DNA of 26,005 nt, taken from the IMG/VR virus record IMGVR_UViG_3300042344_000822, positions 1 to 26,005 of that record; one strand, 5' to 3'. Shown here in pieces: positions 21,161-26,005 of this stretch. The stretch is from a virus. Position 1 is the first letter of the stretch. Each line of letters opens with the position of its first letter. A program made the translations under genes and the position numbers. The notes under the pieces were generated by a model. The model was not told the DNA's origin, did not search any database, and saw only the letters and a list, made by a program, of their open reading frames with translations.

Positions 21161-21430
21161 TCAGCCTCCATCGCCGGCCGGCGGGGCGGGCGGGTCCAAG
21201 GTGAGGGTGCGCAGCCCATCGCGGACGCGCTTGGCCAGGACGTAGCCGCGGGCCTCGCCGGCCTCGACCACCGCGGCCGCAGCGACGTAGACCGTCGAGC
21301 CGACGACGGCCGTGACGATGCCGGAGCCCTGCTCGACGGACGCGCCCGCGGCGGGGCTCTCGCCCTCGTCGGCGGCGGCGGTGATGATGGGCGGCTGTCC
21401 GGCCTCCGTGCGCATGCGTGTGATCTGCAT
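21161..21430 (-). CDS. Small hypothetical protein between tail tube and terminator genes
   Basis: The 89-residue protein starts at ATG 21430 with GAGGAGACG upstream. The sequence is MQITRMRTEAGQPPIITAAA, then a Gly/Ala-rich middle (ASVEQGSGIVTAVVGSTVYV, AAAAVVEAGEARGYVLAKR) and a Pro/Gly-rich end. It may form a small beta-barrel or SH3-like domain. The function is unknown. Its position between the terminator-like gene and the tube suggests a minor virion or assembly role. Confidence 0.6.
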   Translation of the reverse strand: MQITRMRTEAGQPPIITAAADEGESPAAGASVEQGSGIVTAVVGSTVYVAAAAVVEAGEARGYVLAKRVRDGLRTLTLDPPAPPAGDGG

Positions 21431-21441
21431 CGGTCGTCTCC

Positions 21442-21957
21442 TCAGGATGTCGGGGGCGTCAGGGTGAAGGGCTCGTAGTAGACGACGTCCACCAGCATGC
21501 GCAGCGTCCCCTGGGCGCCGCGCGAGTCGCGCTCCGCGGGCGCCCCGGTCGTGTCCATGTACTCGCGGGCGCGCACCATCGTCGCGACACCGCCTTGGCC
21601 ATGGAGCGCGGCCGAGCCGTACAGCGCGGCCTTGAAGTCGTCGCGGAGGCGCGCGTTGTTCGTGCGTCGCTCGAGCGCGGCGGCCGCGTCGGACGTCGCC
21701 GTCACGGCCGTGTAGCCGGTGAGCAGCCACGTCGCGACGCACCGGCGGTGGCCGACGCTGTCCACCGCCTCCTCGCCCTGGAAGACGAGGTCGACCGCGG
21801 GTAGCGCCGTGCGGGGGATGGCGGTGATCTCGCGCTGGACGCGGCTGATCGATGTCGTCGCCACCGTGTAGTTGTAGGAGCCCACGCCCGCGGCGATGGA
21901 GCCCACGGCCGTAACGAGCGCCGACTCGATGTCGGTCAGGTTCGGGGACGAGCTCAC
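21442..21957 (-). CDS. Tail terminator-like protein
   Basis: The 171-residue protein starts at GTG 21957 (GTGA overlap). It opens SSSPNLTDIESALVTAVGSI, followed by a TTSISRVQREITAIPRTALP strand-helix region, AVDLVFQGEEAVDSV and VATWLLTGYT, then a long helix with ALERRTNNARLRDDFKAALY. This arrangement resembles small tail-terminator proteins that cap the tube before joining to the head, and the position just upstream of the tube gene fits. The assignment is by gene order and secondary-structure pattern. Confidence 0.65.
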   Translation of the reverse strand: MSSSPNLTDIESALVTAVGSIAAGVGSYNYTVATTSISRVQREITAIPRTALPAVDLVFQGEEAVDSVGHRRCVATWLLTGYTAVTATSDAAAALERRTNNARLRDDFKAALYGSAALHGQGGVATMVRAREYMDTTGAPAERDSRGAQGTLRMLVDVVYYEPFTLTPPTS

Positions 21958-22550
21958 GCGTCGCCCTCCAGCGCCTCGTCGACGCCCTCGCGGACGATGG
22001 CCTGGACCTCGTCGCCGATGCGGCGCGCGGTCTCGGCGATGTACCCCTGCGGCTTGAGCGTGACCTTGGGGACGAGCACGAAGATCGGCTTCACGCTCAG
22101 CGTCTCGCCCTTCTTGTTCTTCTTCACCTGCGCCAACAGCGGCGGCTTGCCGGGCCGCGGAATGAAGTGGAGCGCCTGCGGCCCCTCCTTCGGGAAGTGG
22201 CGCGGCCACTTGCCTGGCGCGACCTTGGCGAAGCTGAGCGGGACGGCCAGCGTCTTGCGCGTGCGCGGGAGGATCGTGCCGCCCTCCTCCTGGATGCGCG
22301 CGTAGACGAGGTCGGAGTAGCTCTCGGCGCCGACGACGTCTGCACCCTCGGCCACCAGGCGCTCGCGGAAACTGCGGGCCAGGCCGCCGCGGGCGCTGAT
22401 GTTGCGGCTGTAGAGCGTGCGTCGGATCTCGCCGGTGGCGAACTGCGCCGCGCGGAGCACCGCCTTGACCAGCGCGGGGCGCAGGCGCTGGCTCGCGCGG
22501 GCCATGAACGAGCGCGCCTCGCCCACGTCGACCTCGACCGCGAGGCTCAC
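21954..22550 (-). CDS. Neck/tail completion protein (HK97 gp10-like)
   Basis: The 198-residue protein is read from GTG 22550 (GTGA overlap); GTG at 22553 is one codon earlier. It begins VSLAVEVDVGEARSFMARAS, then RLRPALVKAVLRAAQFATGE and a central segment SYSDLVYARIQEEGGTILPR followed by TRKTLAVPLSFAKVAP. The Y-A-x-I-Q-E-x-G-G-x-I-x-P-x-x-x-K-x-L-x-x-P motif is characteristic of HK97 gp10/minor tail proteins that sit at the neck. A Lys-rich stretch (KKNKKGETLSVKPIFVLVPK) follows. Family call is fairly strong. Confidence 0.8.
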   Translation of the reverse strand: MSLAVEVDVGEARSFMARASQRLRPALVKAVLRAAQFATGEIRRTLYSRNISARGGLARSFRERLVAEGADVVGAESYSDLVYARIQEEGGTILPRTRKTLAVPLSFAKVAPGKWPRHFPKEGPQALHFIPRPGKPPLLAQVKKNKKGETLSVKPIFVLVPKVTLKPQGYIAETARRIGDEVQAIVREGVDEALEGDA

Positions 22551-22987
22551 CACAGCTTGTCCATCCCCACGCTGAAGGCGCGCGGCGTGATGTCGGTGCG
22601 CGCCGCGGTCGCGCGGGCCTCGGCGGCGGAGAGCCCGCCGACGTAGGCGCCCGTGTCTGCGGTCTGCATCTCGCGCTCGAGCTGGCCGAGGAGGTCCTTG
22701 AACTGCTGGAAGACCTGCGTCCGGGACGTGCTGATGCTGCCAGCGGTGAAGTCGGTGTCCCGGGCGATGTCGGCCAGGATGGCCCGCACCGCCTCGACCG
22801 AGGCGCGCAGGACGCTGGGGTGCAGCGTGTAGATCGCGGTGATACGCTCGTCGGTGAGGTACACGCGGGCCGTGCCGTCGAGCCCGCCCACGTCACCGAT
22901 ACGCGACCGGATCTGGGAGAGCGCGGTCGTGTAGTCGGTCGTCGTGTCCGTCGCGGTGACGGCCGGCTGTGGGAGGGTGACGGTCAT
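22547..22987 (-). CDS. Head-tail connector (adaptor) protein
   Basis: The 146-residue protein starts at ATG 22987; the ribosome site (GAGAGGTG) is about 12 bases away. It has helices DYTTALSQIRSRIGDV, YLTDERITAIYTLHPSVLRA and SVEAVRAILADIARDTDFTA, then QVFQQFKDLLGQLEREMQTA. This all-helical pattern with a D-E-x-I-x-A-I-x-x-L helix is seen in gp6-like or gp15-like adaptor proteins that bind under the portal. The location between capsid and neck genes agrees. The exact family is not settled. Confidence 0.65.
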   Translation of the reverse strand: MTVTLPQPAVTATDTTTDYTTALSQIRSRIGDVGGLDGTARVYLTDERITAIYTLHPSVLRASVEAVRAILADIARDTDFTAGSISTSRTQVFQQFKDLLGQLEREMQTADTGAYVGGLSAAEARATAARTDITPRAFSVGMDKLW

Positions 22988-23040
22988 ATGGGGCGCTCAC
23001 CTCTCTGGCGCTCGGCGCCACGGTCACTCGATCCTTGGAC

Positions 23041-23481
23041 TCAGCGCCCGCCCTTGGACGCGGAGGGCACCGCCATCGGGGCGGGCGCTGAGCCCTCGGC
23101 CTTGGACTCGAGCGCGGCCACTCGAGCGAGAAGAGACGCGTGCTCCGCCGCCTGCGCCTGGAGCTTGGCGGCCAGGTCGGCGCTGCGGGCGCGCTCGGCG
23201 GACAGCGCGTCCGAGAGCTGCTCCGAGTCCTTCGGCTCGACGGGCTCGGTCTTCTGGATCTTGGCAAGACGCGCCTCTAGGCGCTTCTTCTTCTCGCCTT
23301 CCAGCTTGAGCGCCGCGGTCGTGAAGGGGCCGAACTCTCCGCCCGGCCCCTCCCACTTCACGTAGCCGCTGCGGACGAGCGCCAGCGCGGCCTCGACGTC
23401 GCCCTTGAGCATGTCGGGCAGGTGGTCGCCGGGGCGCTTCTCGCCCTCGACGTGCTTGTGAGCATTGACGGTGATGAACAT
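23041..23481 (-). CDS. Hypothetical head-region protein with coiled-coil C-terminus
   Basis: The 146-residue protein starts at ATG 23481 with GAGGGCAC before it. The N-terminal 50 residues (MFITVNAHKHVEGEKRPGDH, LPDMLKGDVEAALALVRSGY) look like the small domain found in many short head-tail region proteins, where a basic strand, a P-G-D turn and a helix ending in G-Y/V are typical. From about 60 the chain is a charged helix with heptads (SEQLSDALSAERARSADLAA) and ends basic and Ala/Pro-rich. The role is unknown; its place between capsid and connector genes is conserved in style. Confidence 0.65.
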   Translation of the reverse strand: MFITVNAHKHVEGEKRPGDHLPDMLKGDVEAALALVRSGYVKWEGPGGEFGPFTTAALKLEGEKKKRLEARLAKIQKTEPVEPKDSEQLSDALSAERARSADLAAKLQAQAAEHASLLARVAALESKAEGSAPAPMAVPSASKGGR

Positions 23482-23509
23482 AGTTGTGCCCTCCGGATGC
23501 GAAACAGGA

Positions 23510-24505
23510 TCAGGTCAGGATCGAGGTGAAGAGGTAGCCGGCGTCAGCCGACACGAGCTGCACATCGTGGAACAGCTCGGCCTCCCAGTAGTCGGTCTTC
23601 AGCTCGTCCTTGCGGAACGAGTCGATTCGCACTGCGCCGTTCGCGGCGAGCCCGTCGATCTCGTTGTGCACGAACGTGTACGCCGCCGACTCCGAGAACG
23701 CGTTGGGGTTCTGCTCGACGTACCCGATGAACATCGTCTGCGCGACGAGGTAGCTCATCGACGCCGTCTGGCCCGGCGCCGCTGAGTTGTAGACGCCGCC
23801 CAGCTCGACCACCGACCCGGCCGCGAGGCCGAGGATGTCCTCCATGCCGGTGAACGACACCACGCCGTTGCGGGCGTCAGAGGCCGCGCCGCGGCTGGTG
23901 AAGTTCGTGAAGTCGCTGTGGCGCCGAATCACCTTGAGCACGTCCGGCGACCCGCCCACGAAGTTCGGCATCTTGCCGGTCCGCTGCCGGACCGCGTCGA
24001 TCGCGTCGGTGATGTCGACCAGCGGCGTGCTGTTGGGCAGCGACCAGCCGATCACCGAGGTGTTGGCCACGGCCGAGGCCGCGCCCACGAGCTCGGTGCC
24101 CCAGCCCACGCCCGCGGTGAGCAGGTTGGTGGCCGCGAGGCTGCTCGCGCTCAGGATCGCCTGGTACTGGAGGAACTCGGCGACGAACTTGTCCAGGCCC
24201 TGGCGCAGGGGCCAGAGCTTCTGGTCGTCGTCGCTGAGGCCGACCTTGGCCGCGAACTTGTCGAGACGCGTGGTCGCGTTGGCCAGGCCGAAGTCGAGCT
24301 CGGCGCTCTCCTTCTTGTTGCCGCGGCGCTGCATGCCGTTGCGGAACCAGTCGGCCTTGCTGAACACCTTGTAGGTGGCGTCCTTGGAGGCCTGCGGCAC
24401 GGGCGGCGCGAGGAGGCGCGCCCAGTTGGCGCTCGGGTCGGGCTTGTAGGCGACGGCGTAGTCCGTCGCCGGCTGATTGAAGGTGGACTGGTTGAGCGTA
24501 GGCAT
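23510..24505 (-). CDS. Major capsid protein
   Basis: The 331-residue protein starts at ATG 24505, preceded by AGGAGACACC. It has a flexible N-terminal arm (PTLNQSTFNQPATDYAVAYK), then DATYKVFSKADWFRNGMQRR and SAELDFGLANATTRLDKFAA. The helix with RQGLDKFVAEFLQYQAILS and the segments PLVDITDAIDAVRQRTGKMP and FVGGSPDVLKVIRRHSDFTN are those of HK97-fold capsid proteins of the spine-helix and A-domain type. The end has beta strands (YLVAQTMFIGYVEQNPNAFS, VRIDSFRKDELKTDYWEAE). Size and order after scaffold and decoration genes fit. No protease cleavage site could be proven. Confidence 0.85.
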   Translation of the reverse strand: MPTLNQSTFNQPATDYAVAYKPDPSANWARLLAPPVPQASKDATYKVFSKADWFRNGMQRRGNKKESAELDFGLANATTRLDKFAAKVGLSDDDQKLWPLRQGLDKFVAEFLQYQAILSASSLAATNLLTAGVGWGTELVGAASAVANTSVIGWSLPNSTPLVDITDAIDAVRQRTGKMPNFVGGSPDVLKVIRRHSDFTNFTSRGAASDARNGVVSFTGMEDILGLAAGSVVELGGVYNSAAPGQTASMSYLVAQTMFIGYVEQNPNAFSESAAYTFVHNEIDGLAANGAVRIDSFRKDELKTDYWEAELFHDVQLVSADAGYLFTSILT

Positions 24506-24526
24506 GGTGTCTCCTGTGGTCCTGGC

Positions 24527-25288
24527 TCAGGCGCGCACGTAGCCGACGGTCAGGAAGCCCGACCCGGCGGTGAAGGCGGTGGTCACCGCGACCTCGAGCG
24601 AGATCGCATCGGTGGCGGTGAAGGCGTTGGCGGCGGTCACCGCGGTCCCGGCGATCCGGGTGCCAGCGGGCGTGCTGGTCGCCAGGGTCACGGTCACGAC
24701 GCCGCCGGTGACGTTGGTCGTCCCGATCTCGGCGTTGAGCGCGATCGACGCGCCCGCGCCCGTGCCCACGATCTGCGTGGTCCACGAGAGCGAGACGATG
24801 CGGCCGGCGAACCCGGGGACCCAGTCCGTCATCAGGTCGCCGGACGCGGCGATGACGAGCGAGAGCGGGAAATTCCAGTACTCGACGCCGCTCGACGGCG
24901 TCGCCGGCTGGAGCACCATCACGGCACGGCGGTCGCCCGAGACGCCCGCGTAGATCGCGCGCGCGATCGGGAATCCCGCCTGCGTGGGCCCGGCGCCGAC
25001 GAGGCCGGCGCTGATGAGCGCGCCGTTCGCGTCGGGCACCAGCGCATCGCCCACGGCGACGGTGCCGCCGTAGATCGCGGGGAAGATCTCGCCCGCGGTG
25101 GCGAGCTCGGCGATCTCGCCGCTGTATGGGTTGTTCTTCAGGATGCCGATGGCACGCTGACCCAGCGCGGAGCAGAGCACCGCGGTCTGGTTGGTCTGGA
25201 TCACCGCGCGGTACTGCCCGGTGACCGAGTAGTCCGCGGCGGCGGTGAGGATGGGGCCCTGGCCGGGCGGAAGGCGAAGGTCGGACAT
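24527..25288 (-). CDS. Head decoration-like protein (DUF2190 style) with C-terminal beta domain
   Basis: The 253-residue protein starts at ATG 25288 with GAGGAGCC upstream. The N-terminal half contains SDLRLPPGQGPILTAAADYS and YRAVIQTNQTAVLCSALGQR, then AIGILKNNPYSGEIAELATA and GGTVAVGDALVPDANGALIS. This pattern (A-IGIL...P..GE.A.......A..GG.VA.GD.L) is typical of the DUF2190/decoration class placed just before the capsid gene. The C-terminal half (about 140-253) is a second beta-rich domain, larger than in the simple family. It may be a head fibre or decoration domain. Confidence 0.7.
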   Translation of the reverse strand: MSDLRLPPGQGPILTAAADYSVTGQYRAVIQTNQTAVLCSALGQRAIGILKNNPYSGEIAELATAGEIFPAIYGGTVAVGDALVPDANGALISAGLVGAGPTQAGFPIARAIYAGVSGDRRAVMVLQPATPSSGVEYWNFPLSLVIAASGDLMTDWVPGFAGRIVSLSWTTQIVGTGAGASIALNAEIGTTNVTGGVVTVTLATSTPAGTRIAGTAVTAANAFTATDAISLEVAVTTAFTAGSGFLTVGYVRA

Positions 25289-25300
25289 GGTGTTGGCTCC

Positions 25301-26005
25301 TCAGTTCCCGCGGGTCTGCTGGTACAGCTCGGGGTGGGCGTCGTAGACGCGGGTGCGCGCGATGGGCATGGACTTGGCGACCGGCATGGCGCGGAGGGTC
25401 TCGTCGGCGGCGATGATGGCCTTCGCCTTCGCCTCGATCTGCGCCTGGGCACTGCCCTCCTCCGGCGTCTTGCTCGAGCCCACGGTGACCAGCGTCTTAG
25501 CGACCGCCTCCGAGGACCTGAGCAGCGCCTCGGTGAGGATCTCGCCCGCGCTCTTGCCGTCCGCCGACTTCGCGGTGAGCGAGTCCGCCGCGCGCAGGGC
25601 GAAGATCAGGTCGTCCGTGGACGCACCGATGACCCCCCGCATCTTGGCGACCTTCTCGCCGTACACGCGCTTGGTCTCGATCTCGCGCATCGCGAGGAGG
25701 TCAGCCTCGAGCTTGTCGCTGCGGGCCTTCTCATCCACCAGGCGCTTGCGCACCGGCTCCGGGAGGGCGGCCATCGCGGCGGCGTCGCGCTGCTCGGGCG
25801 TGAGCTTGGCCTCGGCCTCGATCTCGGCGAGGCGGCGCTTGGCCGCGGCCTCGCCGGCCTTGGCCTGCTCGGCCTGGGACTTCATGGCCTCCATGTCCAT
25901 GTCGTCGCTGGGCTTCGACGCGCTCTTGATCTGCTCCAGGACGTAGGCCTGCTCCTCGGGCGAGAGCTTCGCCAGGATCTGCTCCATGTTCATCGCGTTG
26001 GACTC
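25301..26005 (-). CDS. Scaffold-like protein, possibly C-terminal part of a protease-scaffold fusion, open at right edge
   Basis: The frame contains ATG at 25993 (MNMEQILAKLSPEEQAYVL) but stays open to the right edge and lacks a visible ribosome site, so the start may lie outside the window. The visible 230 residues are highly charged and helical. A Met-rich DMDMEAMKS segment is followed by a long coiled coil (about 40-120, EAAAKRRLAEIEAEAKLTPE), then SAGEILTEALLRSSEAVAKT and a C-terminal segment ending RVYDAHPELYQQTRGN. This is typical of capsid scaffolds. In phages with DUF2190-type decoration genes, a protease-scaffold fusion is common at this place, which would explain the open start. Confidence 0.7.
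   Translation of the reverse strand, partial: ESNAMNMEQILAKLSPEEQAYVLEQIKSASKPSDDMDMEAMKSQAEQAKAGEAAAKRRLAEIEAEAKLTPEQRDAAAMAALPEPVRKRLVDEKARSDKLEADLLAMREIETKRVYGEKVAKMRGVIGASTDDLIFALRAADSLTAKSADGKSAGEILTEALLRSSEAVAKTLVTVGSSKTPEEGSAQAQIEAKAKAIIAADETLRAMPVAKSMPIARTRVYDAHPELYQQTRGN

Noticed and set aside
1-26005. CRISPR array, insertion sequence or replication origin
   Set aside because: No spaced identical repeats, no transposase, no terminal inverted repeats and no iterons were seen in the window.

Overview
The window is a high-GC (roughly two thirds G+C by eye) genome segment of a temperate, tailed bacteriophage. It carries a head module, a complete long-tail module with a tape measure, a lysis cassette, tail appendage genes, a tyrosine integrase and an attachment site. 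Every gene but one is on the minus strand, so the operon reads right to left. There is no contractile sheath gene, and a lambda-like G/GT frameshift pair sits between the tail tube and the tape measure. Both point to a siphovirus. A cysteine-rich lipoprotein with a clear lipobox, and coiled-coil proteins with an N-terminal membrane anchor, suggest a Gram-negative, high-GC host. The style is reminiscent of Myxococcota or other high-GC Proteobacteria, but the host cannot be fixed from this window.

Layout, in order of transcription: head (about 26.0-22.5 kb: scaffold-like protein open at the right edge, decoration-like protein, major capsid, connector proteins); tail (22.5-12.5 kb: neck and terminator-like proteins, tail tube, G/GT chaperone pair with a slippery site, tape measure, two related tail-tip proteins flanking another structural protein, and a 642-aa hub-like protein). 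A single plus-strand lipoprotein gene (12.1-12.5 kb) interrupts the operon. Then come appendage proteins (12.0-10.2 kb), amidase plus two holin-like proteins (10.2-9.2 kb), a further run of appendage proteins including a Kelch-like fibre and a 23-residue-repeat protein (9.2-6.1 kb), and a string of small overlapping genes, some membrane anchored (6.1-4.0 kb). An AT-richer promoter-like gap follows, then four small unknown genes (3.9-2.3 kb), a small helix-turn-helix-like protein, the attachment site, the integrase and two small genes at the left edge. Terminase and portal are not present and would lie to the right.

The most interesting point is at 1.7-2.2 kb. The phage attachment core is the 3' half of a tRNA-Thr(CGT) gene, and it lies inside the 3' end of the small DNA-binding-like gene just upstream of int. 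The phage form of that protein ends in -SAKAA, which resembles an ssrA-type degradation tail, and integration would replace those last 13 residues with host-encoded sequence. This is the architecture of the integration-dependent immunity switch described for mycobacteriophages such as BPs, here in an apparently unrelated phage. Because phage genes lie on both sides of the core, the sequence represents unintegrated (circular, packaged or tandem) phage DNA.

A second strong signal is a canonical -1 slippery heptamer with a well-spaced hairpin in the tail-assembly genes. A third is a recurring promoter layout (TTGACG, 16-17 bp, weak -10) whose predicted start sites fall on the ATG of three stand-alone genes, suggesting leaderless transcripts.
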